NCBI GenBank assembly: GCA_014359885.1
Contig: JACIYN010000043.1
Coordinates: 1-64,000, forward strand
Direction: 5' to 3'
DNA: 64,000 bases
Origin: Desulfacinum sp.
Lineage (GTDB): Bacteria; Desulfobacterota; Syntrophobacteria; Syntrophobacterales; DSM-9756
Positions 43,445 to 52,871 of this stretch are shown piece by piece. Made by a program: the position numbers and the translations under genes. The notes under the pieces were generated by a model, which searched no databases, was not told the DNA's origin, and saw only the letters and a list, made by a program, of their open reading frames with translations. Each line of letters starts with the position of its first letter. The first letter of the stretch is position 1.

Positions 43445-44548
43445 CTACTTTTTCACCTCGATGACACAGTCGTCCCCCACCATGAGACTGATGGTGTCGT
43501 GGTGGGTGCTGGTGGGGCGAACCCGGACCCGACGCCCCAATACGGAATTTTCCAGCCGGGCGATGTCACGGATATGACAGCCTTCCATGATCACGGAGTG
43601 GTCCACGGTGGATCGCTCGATCACCACGCCCGGGCCGATGGCCGTAAAGGGCCCCACGGTCGCCTCCACCAGCCGGGCACCCCGGCCGATGATCACCGGG
43701 CCACGCACGACGGACCGGATCAGCCGGGCCCCTTCCTCGATGTGCACCCGACCCGTCACCCGGCTTTCCGCGTCGATGGTTCCATCCATTCGGCTGCGAA
43801 GCCAATCGTCCATGACCGTATCGTTGGCCAACAGAAGGTCGTCCTTCTTTCCGGTGTCCAGCCACCAGGTGTCAATGGTGTGACTCTGAACCTTGCGCCC
43901 GTTTCGGATGAGCCAGGAGATGGCGTCGGTGATCTCCAGTTCCCCCCGGGCGGAAGGCTCGATCTGGTCGATGGCCTCGAAGATTTCCGGGCGAAAGAGA
44001 TAGATGCCCACCAGGGCCAGGTCCGAAGGGGGTGTTTCCGGTTTCTCCACCAGGTCCACCACCCGTCCGTCCCCGTCCACGACGGCCACCCCGAAGGCCC
44101 GCGGGTTGGGCACGGCCTTGAGGAAAATGGATGCCGAAAGGGACGCATCCTTCAGAAACGCCTCCACCTGATCGGTCACCCGGCAGCCGATCAGGTTGTC
44201 TCCCAGGTACATGAGAAAGGGGGAATCGCCCAGGTATTCCTTGGCGGTGAGCACGGCGTGGGCCAGTCCCAGGGGGCGTTCCTGGAGAATGTATTCCACG
44301 GCCACGTTCCACCGGGAACCGTTCCCGACGGCTTCCATGACCTCCTGGCCCGTTTCCGGAGAGATGACGATTCCCACCTGGCGGATACCGGCCGCCGCGA
44401 TGTTTTCCAGCACATAGAAGAGAATCGGCTTGTTGGCCACGGGAACCAGCTGCTTGGCGCCCGTGTAGGTGAGGGGGCGAAGCCGGGTACCCGATCCGCC
44501 CGAAAGAACCAAAGCTTTCATATCCGAATTCTTGGGGTTCACGTCCAT
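43445..44548 (-). CDS. Glucose-1-phosphate thymidylyltransferase, long form
   Basis: A 367-residue sugar-nucleotide pyrophosphorylase. The NTP loop is ALVLSGGSGTRLRPLT, followed by KQLVPVANKPILFY and YLGDNLI. After about residue 240 comes a left-handed beta-helix of hexapeptide repeats (SRVTGRVHIEEGARLIRS, GPVIIGRGARLVEA), which marks the long RmlA type. It makes dTDP-glucose for the RmlB product encoded just upstream. The 44548 ATG has GAAGGAG about 10 nt before it; an inner ATG at 44521 matches the family start but lacks one. Confidence 0.88.
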   Translation of the reverse strand: MDVNPKNSDMKALVLSGGSGTRLRPLTYTGAKQLVPVANKPILFYVLENIAAAGIRQVGIVISPETGQEVMEAVGNGSRWNVAVEYILQERPLGLAHAVLTAKEYLGDSPFLMYLGDNLIGCRVTDQVEAFLKDASLSASIFLKAVPNPRAFGVAVVDGDGRVVDLVEKPETPPSDLALVGIYLFRPEIFEAIDQIEPSARGELEITDAISWLIRNGRKVQSHTIDTWWLDTGKKDDLLLANDTVMDDWLRSRMDGTIDAESRVTGRVHIEEGARLIRSVVRGPVIIGRGARLVEATVGPFTAIGPGVVIERSTVDHSVIMEGCHIRDIARLENSVLGRRVRVRPTSTHHDTISLMVGDDCVIEVKK

Positions 44549-44587
44549 GCGCTCGTATCTCCTTCTTCGGCCAGGGCGCGGCGAATC

Positions 44588-45670
44588 TCAGCGCGCTGAC
44601 CCGGTTCCCAGTCGCCCGCGATCGTAGATCCCTTCGGTCACCCGCCGGCACCAGTCCCGGTTGTCCAGGTACCATCGAACCGTTTTCCGAATGCCGCTGA
44701 GAAACGTCTCCTTGGGCCGCCATCCCAGTTCCCGTTCGATCTTGGAAGCATCGATGGCATACCTTCGGTCGTGACCAGGGCGGTCCGGCACATGGGTGAT
44801 GAGGTCCCCGTAGGCGCCCTTTCCGTCCATGGCGGGATTGGACGCGGCCGGCACCTCTTCCTCCAGGCAGCGGCACAGGGTTTGGACCACTTCCAGGTTG
44901 GTCTTCTCGTTGTGGCCGCCGATGTTATAGGTCTCTCCGGGCCGCCCCGCTTCCAGCACCCGCACGATGGCTTCGCAATGGTCCAGCACGTAGAGCCAGT
45001 CCCGCACGTTGAGGCCGTCTCCGTAGACGGGCAGCGGCTTTCCTTCCAGTGCATTGAGGATCATGAGGGGAATGAGCTTTTCCGGATATTGGTACGGCCC
45101 GTAGTTGTTGGAACAGTTGGTGGTCAGCGTGGGGAGGCCGTAGGTTTCCCGGTAGGCCCGCACCAGATGGTCCGACGCCGCCTTGGACGCCGAATAAGGG
45201 GAGTTGGGGGCATAGGGGGTTTCTTCCGTAAAAAAGCCTTCGGGGCCCAACGATCCGTACACTTCATCCGTGGATACGTGCAGGAACCGAAATTGCGCCT
45301 TTTCCTCATCCGGCAGGACATTCCAGTAATGGCGCGCCGCATCCAGCAGCCGAAAAGTGCCCACCACGTTGGTTTGGATGAAATCGCCCGGACCGTCGAT
45401 GGACCGATCCACGTGGGATTCGGCCGCAAAGTTGATCACGGCCGACACCTTGTGGGTGGCGAGAAGATAGAGCACCAGCTCCTGGTTTCCGATGTCGCCC
45501 TTGACGAAGATGTGGTCCCGGTCGCCTTCGAGCCCTTCCAGGGACTCCAGGTGTCCCGCATAGGTGAGCTTGTCCAGGTTCACCACCCGGGCCAGCTGCC
45601 TTCGGCGGACCATGTGCACGAAGTTGGAGCCGATGAAGCCGGCTCCGCCCGTCACCAGCCAGGTTTTCAT
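44588..45670 (-). CDS. rfbB: dTDP-glucose 4,6-dehydratase
   Basis: A 360-residue NAD-dependent enzyme converting dTDP-glucose to the 4-keto-6-deoxy sugar. The NAD motif is [24 protein letters not shown] and the catalytic Tyr/Lys in [12 protein letters not shown] are family hallmarks, and [10 protein letters not shown] holds the active-site Thr-Asp-Glu. GGAGG is seven bases before the ATG. The RmlA-like gene follows 39 bp later. RmlC and RmlD are not in the window, so the final sugar is not necessarily rhamnose. Confidence 0.95.
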   Translation of the reverse strand: MKTWLVTGGAGFIGSNFVHMVRRRQLARVVNLDKLTYAGHLESLEGLEGDRDHIFVKGDIGNQELVLYLLATHKVSAVINFAAESHVDRSIDGPGDFIQTNVVGTFRLLDAARHYWNVLPDEEKAQFRFLHVSTDEVYGSLGPEGFFTEETPYAPNSPYSASKAASDHLVRAYRETYGLPTLTTNCSNNYGPYQYPEKLIPLMILNALEGKPLPVYGDGLNVRDWLYVLDHCEAIVRVLEAGRPGETYNIGGHNEKTNLEVVQTLCRCLEEEVPAASNPAMDGKGAYGDLITHVPDRPGHDRRYAIDASKIERELGWRPKETFLSGIRKTVRWYLDNRDWCRRVTEGIYDRGRLGTGSAR

Positions 45671-45789
45671 CCAGGAACCTCCGCATTTGCAAAGGGCGTG
45701 GCGCAGGACGCGGAAACCGCCGGATCGCTTCCCGCGCAGCGCTTACGCACCCATTTTACCTGTTTTGGGACTATCCCTCCGGGGAAGAA

Positions 45790-46362
45790 TCATTCGCCCT
45801 TACAAGGGCCTTCCTCTGAAAGGCGGAGCCAGGCCTTCAGTCGTTCGTCCCGCAGCCAACGGGAAAGCTTTTCACACACCAGCCGGTCCGTGGGAAAGGC
45901 CAGCGGTTCCGGCAGGGCATCCAATGGAAAAAACCCGGCCTCCCGTGCGTCGGAACCTGCCCGCAAACGGCCTCCCACACGCTCCCCCCAAAACCAGATG
46001 CCCACCGTGAGCTGCCGGGAGTCATGAAAATTGGAATGGACAGCGAAGACGGGACCCACGGCCACCTCCAGCCCCGTCTCCTCCCAAAGCTCCCGGCGGG
46101 CGGATTGGCGGACATCTTCCCCCCATTCCGCATGCCCGCATGGGATGCACCACTGCCCGTCGTAAGACCCACGGCGGCGCACCAGGAGGAGCCGATCCCC
46201 ATCCATCACGATGACGGCCACCCCCACCGTGGGATTGCGGTAGAAGACCGCATCACATCGGGAACACCACGGCCTTCCCGAGGCGTTCCGGGCGAGTCCT
46301 TGCCCGCAGTGGGGACAGAACCGGTAGGAACCGGGGTCATCGGATATCCGGGAAGCCGGCAT
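45790..46362 (-). CDS. Nudix hydrolase with N-terminal zinc ribbon
   Basis: A 190-residue pyrophosphohydrolase. An N-terminal ribbon (CPHCG...CSRC) is followed by the Nudix box [20 protein letters not shown] and TGL, complete with REXXEE. The ribbon is as in NudC/ADP-ribose-type Nudix proteins. The ATG directly follows the stop of the GDP-mannose pyrophosphorylase gene (TAGATG), so they are co-translated. It may remove misformed or excess sugar nucleotides, but its substrate is unproven. Confidence 0.87.
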   Translation of the reverse strand: MPASRISDDPGSYRFCPHCGQGLARNASGRPWCSRCDAVFYRNPTVGVAVIVMDGDRLLLVRRRGSYDGQWCIPCGHAEWGEDVRQSARRELWEETGLEVAVGPVFAVHSNFHDSRQLTVGIWFWGERVGGRLRAGSDAREAGFFPLDALPEPLAFPTDRLVCEKLSRWLRDERLKAWLRLSEEGPCKGE

Positions 46363-47427
46363 CTAAAGGAGATCCTGGCGTTTCTTGTCCTTGAGATCCT
46401 GTACCACCCGGCGCACCTCCTGGCTCCTGTCCAGGTCGGCCACCAGCAGGGCATCGGCGGTATCCACCACCAGCATTCTCTTGAGGCCCAGCGCCGCCAC
46501 AAAGCGCCCCCCCTGGCCCACCACAAAGGAATCCTTGCAGTCGAACGCCGCCACATCCCCTTCCAGTACATTGCCGTCGGAATCGGCTTCGGAACGCCGC
46601 ACATCGTAGAGGCTGTACCAGGATCCCACGTCGCTCCAACCGCAATGGGTGGGCACCACGTAGACCGCCTCTTGAGTCTTTTCCATGATGGCATAGTCGA
46701 AAGAGATATTTTCCGTGGCGGCGTAGAGGGCTTCCAGGGCCGGAGCGAACCGGTCCGTATCGAAGGTTTCCGCCAGGGCGTCCACGCCCGCGGCGAAATC
46801 CGGCATGTGCAGGGCGAATTCCTTGAGCAACGTGGCGGCCGTGGCCACGAAAATTCCCGCGTTCCAGTAGTGACGGCCGCTCTGGAAGTACCTGGAGGCC
46901 GTTTCCAGCGGGGGCTTTTCCACGAACCGGCGCACCCGATAGACCCCGTCCAGAGCTCCTTCCGTTTGCCGTTCGATGTACCCGTAGCCGGTTTCCGGCC
47001 GGGTGGGAACGATCCCCAGGGTGGCGATCCCTCCGTTTTCCGTCACGGACGCCGCCTTTCGAATGGCATCCTGAAAGGCTTCCGGGTCCGCCACGTAGTG
47101 ATCGGCGGGAAGAACGGCCAAGGGGCCCTTCGCACCCAGATGGGCGGCGTAGCGCGCCGCCAGCCCGACGCACGGTGCCGTGTTCCGGCCGAAGGGCTCC
47201 ACCAGGATCCTCACCCGCGTATCGGCCAGGATGCGCCGGGTTTCCTCTTCGTGTTCGCGGCCCACCACAACGAGAATCTCCTCGTCGGTGGAAAGGGGTC
47301 GGATCCGTTCGTACGTGGCGCGAAGAAGGGGCTCGTTTCCTACGATCTTCAGGAACTGCTTGGGGTAGGACGCACGACTCAACGGCCAAAACCGCGTTCC
47401 GGAACCGCCTGCCATGATGACGGAAAT
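46363..47427 (-). CDS. Mannose-1-phosphate guanylyltransferase
   Basis: A 354-residue GDP-mannose pyrophosphorylase without the C-terminal isomerase domain of bifunctional AlgA/ManC. Motifs are MAGGSGTRFWPLSRASYPKQFL, LAVLPADHYVADP and FVEKPPLETASRYF, with CGWSDVGSWYSLYDV near the C-terminus. Together with the PMM/PGM it makes GDP-mannose for mannosylation or for 6-deoxymannose routes. ATG 47427 has GGAGG upstream and starts at the usual position; the next gene begins right after its stop. Confidence 0.93.
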   Translation of the reverse strand: MSVIMAGGSGTRFWPLSRASYPKQFLKIVGNEPLLRATYERIRPLSTDEEILVVVGREHEEETRRILADTRVRILVEPFGRNTAPCVGLAARYAAHLGAKGPLAVLPADHYVADPEAFQDAIRKAASVTENGGIATLGIVPTRPETGYGYIERQTEGALDGVYRVRRFVEKPPLETASRYFQSGRHYWNAGIFVATAATLLKEFALHMPDFAAGVDALAETFDTDRFAPALEALYAATENISFDYAIMEKTQEAVYVVPTHCGWSDVGSWYSLYDVRRSEADSDGNVLEGDVAAFDCKDSFVVGQGGRFVAALGLKRMLVVDTADALLVADLDRSQEVRRVVQDLKDKKRQDLL

Positions 47428-47532
47428 CATGGGACCTCCATCCTTTTGCTCACGGGCAAGAAAACGCACAAACCGGTGACCGCCCGTGCAGGTTCCTCGT
47501 TCACATCACCGGCACCCGGCCGGCCTCCCGGG

Positions 47533-47747
47533 AGGGTGCCCGAGAACGGGCTTCCTTCATCAACCGAAAAGAAATCCATCTTCTTTCGTAGCCGCGGGGC
47601 TTCAGCCCCGCGGAGCGGGGGCCCTCGCAACCCCTGCCGTAACAGGCAATGCCCGATGACCTATCGGACGTCCGACGATTCTCCGCGGCCCTAGAGGGCT
47701 GCGCCGCGAGAAAAAAGGATATCCTCGGCGTTTTCGGACACCTTTCA
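47533..47747. repeat. Repeat block ending at the glycosyltransferase stop codon
   Basis: On the minus strand it opens beside the stop as TGAAAGGTGTCCGAAAA, then carries the GCAGCCCT-type hairpin (47683-47708), a spacer and the GCGGGGC hairpin (47587-47613), ending near GTGCCCGAG. The order is the same as in 20379-20598. No gene lies here. Confidence 0.75.
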
Positions 47748-49007
47748 GATCTCGATACCGAAGAAATTGGAAATCAGGAACGCCAGCCGCTTGCGAAGCA
47801 CGGAATAGGAATAGTGTCGGGTGGCCACCGCGTAATTGTGGTTGACCATCCGCTCCCGCCGTTCCGGCGACTCCAACACCTCCCGCACCTCTTCCACCAC
47901 CCGCTCGGAAACGTAACCGTCCATCACCACCAGGTCGAACCCCTGGGGCTCGATATCCCGCACAAAGACGTCGTAACGGTTCACCAGAAGAGGCTTCTTG
48001 AAGTAGATGGCCTCCAGGAAGGCGTTGCCGAATCCTTCGTAGGTGCTGGGATACGTGACGAAATCGCAGTGAGGATAGACGTCCCACAGGGAATAGCGCT
48101 TCCTGCCGTCTTCCGAGTACCCTCTTTTGTCGCTCACGTAGTGGGAGATGAGGCGCATGTCCACATCGTGATCGGCGGCGTAATCCTGGAGCCACTGCAG
48201 GTATTCGAAGCCCTCATCACCCGCCGCATGGGAAATGATCAGCTTGTACTTGGGATCTCCCAGTTCGTGAACCAGTTCGATGGCGTGCTCGATGCCTTTG
48301 CGCTGCACCACGCGCGTGGGCTGCAGAATCAGCACATCCTCATCGCTCACCCCGATTTCGGCCCGAAAATCCTTGGTAAACTCCCAGTCGATCTCGGGGG
48401 CCGTTTCAAAATCCAACACATTGGGAATGACGATGGAGGAGATGCCGGTGCGCAGGGCCAGGGCTTCCTGGGCGATGGAATTGATCACCACGTGCTGGAT
48501 GTTGGGAAGCTTGGGCGGGAAAGCCATCTGCAGATAGTCCTGGACGGCATTGACCGAAAACCGGGTCCGCTCCCAATAGAAATCGTGGTGGTGGGCCACC
48601 ACCGGGATGCCCGACTCGGCGGCCAGCTCCGTGATGGCCAGGCCCAGCGGCACGTGCATGGGGATGGTGATGGCGTTTTCGATGATCAGGATATCAATGC
48701 GGAACCGCTCAATGAACTCGTAGAGCTTGATCTTCAGGTAATCGCGAAGGGCATGGATCCGCCCCGTGATGTAGGGCGTGCGCTTCTGAACACCGAACAC
48801 GCGCTTGTTGATCCACTGGTTTTCCTCGTGATCGAAAAAGGCTTCCGGAACCAGCATGCTGATGTCCGGGTGGCGATCCAACTCCCCGGCGAACCAATAG
48901 GACACGTGCTGATGGTCCCACAGGAGCTGGGCCCATTTGGCGGCCTCCAAGGAAACCCCGTCCGTACCGGCAAACCGGGTGGATACGAATCCGATGTTCT
49001 TTCCCAT
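47745..49007 (-). CDS. Glycosyltransferase, GT4 type
   Basis: A 420-residue retaining, GT-B glycosyltransferase. The N-terminal FVSTRFAGTDGVSLEAAKWA matches the acceptor domain of GT4 proteins, and the C-terminal donor site contains YPSTYEGFGNAFLEAIYFKKP, the EX7E signature. ILQPTRVVQRKGIEHAI is the second domain's opening strand. Its place beside GDP-mannose genes and its style suggest mannosyl transfer, possibly to a compatible solute such as mannosylglucosylglycerate in thermophiles, or to a glycan; neither is established. GGAGG is six bases before the ATG. Confidence 0.83.
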   Translation of the reverse strand: MGKNIGFVSTRFAGTDGVSLEAAKWAQLLWDHQHVSYWFAGELDRHPDISMLVPEAFFDHEENQWINKRVFGVQKRTPYITGRIHALRDYLKIKLYEFIERFRIDILIIENAITIPMHVPLGLAITELAAESGIPVVAHHHDFYWERTRFSVNAVQDYLQMAFPPKLPNIQHVVINSIAQEALALRTGISSIVIPNVLDFETAPEIDWEFTKDFRAEIGVSDEDVLILQPTRVVQRKGIEHAIELVHELGDPKYKLIISHAAGDEGFEYLQWLQDYAADHDVDMRLISHYVSDKRGYSEDGRKRYSLWDVYPHCDFVTYPSTYEGFGNAFLEAIYFKKPLLVNRYDVFVRDIEPQGFDLVVMDGYVSERVVEEVREVLESPERRERMVNHNYAVATRHYSYSVLRKRLAFLISNFFGIEI

Positions 49008-49045
49008 GGAAAGCCTCCTCCCCTCGCTCGTCCGACTGGCACCCG

Positions 49046-49843
49046 TCAGATGAGCAGCATCTTGTCGTCGGCTATCTCATCGCCGCCCCGCAGCTTGGAA
49101 AATTCGTGGAGCAAATCCTGTACCGAAAGAGCCTTCTTCTTCTCTCCGGCCACGTCCAGAATAATGCGACCATGATGCATCATAATCAAGCGGTTGCCCA
49201 GTTCCAAGGCGTGGCGCATGTTGTGGGTCACCATGACCGCCGTCAGCTCCATCTCCCGGATGATCTCCTCGGTCAGCTGCAACACCTGCTGGGCCGTTCG
49301 AGGGTCCAAGGCGGCCGTGTGTTCATCCAGGAGCAGGAGCCGCGGGCGGCGCAGCGTGGCCATCAAGAGGGTCAAGGATTGGCGCTGCCCCCCGGAAAGG
49401 AGACCCACTTTGTCCCTGAGGCGGTGCTCCAGGCCGAGTCCCAGGAGCCGCAACTTTTCCTTGAAAAATTCCCTGTCCCGGCGCGTCACCCCCCATTTCA
49501 GGCTCACCCCCAGCCCCCGGCGGGATGCCATGGCAAAGTTCTCCTCGATGCTCATGGAAGCGCAGGTTCCGGACAAGGGATTCTGAAAAACACGCCCGAT
49601 ATAGGCCGCCCGCTTGTGCTCGGGCCAGAAGGTCACGTCGTGGCCCCCCAGCCGAATGGACCCCTCATCGGGCAGATAGGTGCCCGCCACCAGGTTGAGC
49701 AGGGTGGACTTGCCGGCACCGTTGCTGCCGATCACGGTCACAAAATCCCCTTTGTTGACAAAGCAGCTCAGGGAACGGATGGCGGTGACTTCGTTGATGC
49801 TTCCCCGGTTGAATATCTTGGTCAGATTGCTGATCTCCAGCAC
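49046..49843 (-). CDS. ABC transporter ATP-binding protein (TrpXYZ-type system)
   Basis: A 265-residue ATPase. Walker A GSNGAGKST, signature LLSGGQRQSL and Walker B LLLLDEHTAALD, where His replaces the usual Pro, a trait of this branched uptake family, with MVTHNMRHAL as the switch. A GTG start follows the permease stop by 21 nt. It forms one leftward unit with the permease and, further upstream, the binding protein. Substrate unknown. Confidence 0.9.
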   Translation of the reverse strand: MLEISNLTKIFNRGSINEVTAIRSLSCFVNKGDFVTVIGSNGAGKSTLLNLVAGTYLPDEGSIRLGGHDVTFWPEHKRAAYIGRVFQNPLSGTCASMSIEENFAMASRRGLGVSLKWGVTRRDREFFKEKLRLLGLGLEHRLRDKVGLLSGGQRQSLTLLMATLRRPRLLLLDEHTAALDPRTAQQVLQLTEEIIREMELTAVMVTHNMRHALELGNRLIMMHHGRIILDVAGEKKKALSVQDLLHEFSKLRGGDEIADDKMLLI

Positions 49844-49864
49844 GTTCCAGCCCTTTTTGCTCGT

Positions 49865-50758
49865 TCACGCTCTCTTGAAACGTATCTTTTCCCGCACCAG
49901 CGGGACCGTCAAACAGATGACCACCAGGACAGCCGTGATGAGATTGAGGTCGCTGGGAGTCAGCCGCAGGAAGCCCACCTGATAGGACAGGGCCACCGCA
50001 ATGGCCAGCCGATACACCACCGAACCGGCCAGCACCGCCAGGGTGTGGCGCACCACGGAGTGTTTGCCGATGAGGCTTTCACCCAAGATGACCGATGCCA
50101 GGCCGGCCACGATGGTCCCGATGCCCATGCCCACATCGGCAAAGCCCTGGCTTTGCGCCACAAGCCCGCCCGCCAGGGCGACCAGGGCGTTGGAAAGTGC
50201 CACGCCCAGGATGATCATGGTGTCCGTATTGACGCCCTGGGAGCGGATCATCTGGGGGTTGTCTCCCGTAGCCAGAAGCGCCAGCCCCACCTGGGTGTGG
50301 AGGAAAAGATCCAGCAGAACCTTGCAGACCACCACGATGACCAGGAAGATGCAGGGAACCAGAACATATTGGGGAAGCCCGAGAAAGTTCAGCGCCTCAA
50401 AGATGGTGGGCTTGTTCAGCAGCGTCAGGTTGGGCCGACCCATGATCCGGATGTTGATGGAATAGAGGGCCGTCATGGTGATGATGCTGGCCAGCAGGCT
50501 CATGATGCGGAGCTTGGTGGCCAGAAGCGCCGTCACCGCCCCCGCCGCCGCTCCGGCCAGCACGGCCGCCCCCAGGCTCACAAAGGGATCCATGCCGTGA
50601 ACGATCATGGCGCCGGAAACGGCCGCCCCCAGCGGCAGGGATCCATCCACCGTCAGATCGGGAAAGTCGAGCACCCGAAAGGTGAGATAGACTCCCAACA
50701 CCATGAGCCCATAGACCAGGCCCTGCTCCCACGCTCCGATAAAGGCATAAAAGGACAT
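49865..50758 (-). CDS. ABC transporter permease (TrpXYZ-type system)
   Basis: A 297-residue inner-membrane permease with about eight hydrophobic helices, of the branched-chain-amino-acid-like (BPD_transp_2) group. GLMVLGVYLTFRVLDFPDLTVDGSLPLGAA at the N-terminus (split) is typical. It pairs with the ATPase encoded downstream and the binding protein upstream. A 264-bp spacer with a repeat and a terminator lies before it, so it may have its own promoter or depend on readthrough. Confidence 0.88.
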   Translation of the reverse strand: MSFYAFIGAWEQGLVYGLMVLGVYLTFRVLDFPDLTVDGSLPLGAAVSGAMIVHGMDPFVSLGAAVLAGAAAGAVTALLATKLRIMSLLASIITMTALYSINIRIMGRPNLTLLNKPTIFEALNFLGLPQYVLVPCIFLVIVVVCKVLLDLFLHTQVGLALLATGDNPQMIRSQGVNTDTMIILGVALSNALVALAGGLVAQSQGFADVGMGIGTIVAGLASVILGESLIGKHSVVRHTLAVLAGSVVYRLAIAVALSYQVGFLRLTPSDLNLITAVLVVICLTVPLVREKIRFKRA

Positions 50759-50783
50759 GGTTCCTTCGGTCGATCCCTTTCCC

Positions 50784-50949
50784 TAATTGGACGATTCTTT
50801 CTTGCGGCACGGTCCTGAAGGGCGGGCGTAAAGCCCGCCCCTACAAAACCCCATTGACACCCTGGATGGGGGGCAGAGTTTATCTCCGCCCGCCAAGGGC
50901 GCGAAGATAGAGAAACCCGATGAAAAAATCGCTCCGTCTAGGTCTTCAT
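50784..50949 (+). repeat. About 165-bp dispersed repeat with two GC hairpins (copy 2)
   Basis: AATTGGACGATTCT, hairpin GGGCGGGCGTAAAGCCCGCC, a spacer, a second decayed hairpin with CCGCCCGCC, then GAAAAAATCGCTCCGTCTAG and GTCTTCA. It matches 14525-14685 along its full length. Confidence 0.85.
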
Positions 50950-50957
50950 CTCGTGAC

Positions 50958-51000
50958 AAAAAGAAGGGGAAAAGGGACTTGAGCCGTCCCTTTCCCCTTC
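50958..51000 (-). terminator. Rho-independent terminator after the binding-protein gene
   Basis: On the minus strand GAAGGGGAAAGGGAC and GTCCCTTTTCCCCTTC with a seven-base loop, followed by TTTTTG. About 22 bp after the binding-protein stop, giving extra binding protein relative to permease. Confidence 0.88.
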
Positions 51001-51022
51001 GCCCCTCTTTGCAAAGTTCGCC

Positions 51023-51985
51023 CTAGAGCACCTTGTCCGCCCTCTTGACGACCGCTTCCGGCAGCTTCACTCCCATCTTTTCGGCGGCCTGGGTATTCAC
51101 GTAGAGCTTGAGGTCTTTCAGGGTTTCCACGGGCATGGTGGCGGGATCCGCCCCCTGCAACACCCGTACGGCCATCTCGCCGCTCTGCAGGCCCAAACGG
51201 TAGTAGTCGATGGCCAGGGCGGCGATGGCGCCCCGCGGCACCGAATCGATGTCGGCGGCGAAAAGCGGGATCTTGTTGTCTTCACACACCTTCACCACGG
51301 ACTCGAAAGCGGAAACCACCGTGTTGTCCGTGGGAATGTGGATGGCATCCACACGCCCCACCAGGCTCTTGGCGGCCATGAAGACCCCGCTGGAATTGCT
51401 CACCGTGGCCTCCACCACTTCGATGCCGCGCTTGGCGCATTCCTCCTTTAGTTGATTGAGCGACGAGATGGAGTTGTCCTCCCCTGAATTGTAGATGAAG
51501 CCCAGCTTCTTGAGATTCGGCACAATTTCCAGGATGAGGTCCACCTGCCGGTCCACGGGGCTCCGGTCCGTGGTGCCGGTCACATTGCCCCCCGGCCGCT
51601 CCAGGCTTTCCACCAGGCCGGCGCCCACCGGATCGGTCACGGACGAGATGATGATGGGGATTTCCTTGGTGGCGTTCACGCACGCCTGGGACGTGGGGGT
51701 GGCGATGCTGTGGATGAGATCCACCTTTTTCCCCACCAGCGCCTTGGCGATGCTGTTGGCGGTGGCCATGTTGCCCTGGGCGATCTGGATATCGTAGGTC
51801 ACATTCTTGCCTTCCACATAGCCGTGCTTGGCCAGTGCGTCGATAAAGCCCTGACGGGCCGCATCCAGGGCCGGATGTTCCACGATCTGGCTGATGCCGA
51901 TGGTGATCATCTTGTCCTGAGCCGCGGCCGGCACGACCAGCGCCAAGACCAGTGCACACATCCCGATGGCCTTCACAATCTTCAT
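51023..51985 (-). CDS. ABC transporter substrate-binding protein (ABC_sub_bind / TrpX type)
   Basis: A 320-residue exported receptor with a signal peptide ending in PAAAQD. Family features: ITIGISQIVEHPALDAARQGFIDALAKHGY (split), VDLIHSIATPTSQACVNATKEIPIIISSVTDP and DRSPVDRQVDLILEIVPNLKKLGF. Some relatives bind tryptophan or aromatic compounds, but members vary. ATG 51985 has AAGGAG upstream. It is separated from the permease by a terminator that probably allows partial readthrough. Confidence 0.9.
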   Translation of the reverse strand: MKIVKAIGMCALVLALVVPAAAQDKMITIGISQIVEHPALDAARQGFIDALAKHGYVEGKNVTYDIQIAQGNMATANSIAKALVGKKVDLIHSIATPTSQACVNATKEIPIIISSVTDPVGAGLVESLERPGGNVTGTTDRSPVDRQVDLILEIVPNLKKLGFIYNSGEDNSISSLNQLKEECAKRGIEVVEATVSNSSGVFMAAKSLVGRVDAIHIPTDNTVVSAFESVVKVCEDNKIPLFAADIDSVPRGAIAALAIDYYRLGLQSGEMAVRVLQGADPATMPVETLKDLKLYVNTQAAEKMGVKLPEAVVKRADKVL

Positions 51986-52172
51986 GGTCCCGCTCCTTTG
52001 CGTCCGAAGAATCCGACAACTGCCCCCCATGCCTTTCTAAGCCCTCAAAAACACTGGCAGGAAAATACATTTGCACCCCTTTTCTGTCAACCTCGCAGTG
52101 TGCCATTCCTTTTCGTCAGAAAGGACCATGGCAACATTGATTCCAGAAGGCCGTCGTGATATGAGCCGAAGG

Positions 52173-52260
52173 GTCACTAGGGGTGGTTTTGCTGAGAGTT
52201 CCGCGCAGGCGGGACAACCCTCATCACCTGATCTGGGTAATACCAGCGTAGGGAAGTGAC
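52173..52260 (+). promoter_or_regulatory. TPP riboswitch (THI element)
   Basis: P1 pairs GTCACT (52173) with AGTGAC (52255). Between them lie GGGGTGGTTTTGCTGAGAG and ACCTGATCTGGGTAATACCA, then GCGTAGGGAAG, the conserved thiamine pyrophosphate-binding parts. It stands 129 bp before thiW. Confidence 0.97.
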
Positions 52261-52325
52261 ACGGACAAAGACTGCCAAAGGCACCCGCACGAAGACCGTT
52301 GTTGTGCGGGGCGGGCTTTGACGTG

Positions 52326-52358
52326 CCGCTTTCCCGTGGGAAACGCGGTTTTTCTTTT
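52326..52358 (+). terminator. Riboswitch-controlled terminator
   Basis: CCGCTTTCCC and GGGAAACGCGG form a hairpin with one bulge, followed by TTTTTCTTTT, between the TPP aptamer and the thiW start. It would stop transcription when TPP is bound. Confidence 0.8.
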
Positions 52359-52388
52359 GTCAAAACCCGAAGCGTAAAGGAGTCTTGC

Positions 52389-52871
52389 ATGGAAACGCGG
52401 AAAGTGGCACGAGCCGTCATCTTTGTGGCCATCGCGGTGGCCCTGTCCCCCATCTTCATCCCGGTGGGCATTTCCAAGTGCTTTCCCGCCCAGCACATGA
52501 TCAACGTGCTCAGCGCCGTGATGCTCGGCCCCGGCTATGCCGTGGCGGTGGCGGCGCTGGCGGCTGTCATCCGAAACCTTTTGGGACTGGGCACCCTGTT
52601 GGCCTTTCCCGGGGGCATGATCGGCGCCCTGCTGGCCGGACTGGCCTACAAGGCCACCCGGAACATCTATGCGGCCGGACTCGGCGAAGTGTTGGGCACC
52701 GGACTGCTGGGATCCCTGGCCAGCGTCTGGCTGGTGGCACCCGTTTTCATGGGAAAAACCATGCCGTTGGCCACCCTGATGATCGCCTTTTCCGTGAGCA
52801 CCCTGGGCGGCACCATCCTGGGCATCGCGGCCCTGCACGTCCTTCGGAAGGGAGGCATCTGGCATCCGTGA
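52389..52871 (+). CDS. thiW: ECF transporter S component ThiW (thiazole or thiamine precursor)
   Basis: A 160-residue membrane protein with five or six helices that binds the substrate for an energy-coupling-factor transporter. VALSPIFIPVGISKCFPAQHMINVLSAVML (split) and NLLGLGTLLAFPGGMIGALLAGLAY are the ThiW marks. ThiW is predicted to take up hydroxyethylthiazole, consistent with the TPP riboswitch upstream. AAAGGAG is six bases before the ATG. Its stop overlaps the next gene's GTG (GTGA). A dedicated ATPase and T component follow. Confidence 0.93.
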   Translation: METRKVARAVIFVAIAVALSPIFIPVGISKCFPAQHMINVLSAVMLGPGYAVAVAALAAVIRNLLGLGTLLAFPGGMIGALLAGLAYKATRNIYAAGLGEVLGTGLLGSLASVWLVAPVFMGKTMPLATLMIAFSVSTLGGTILGIAALHVLRKGGIWHP

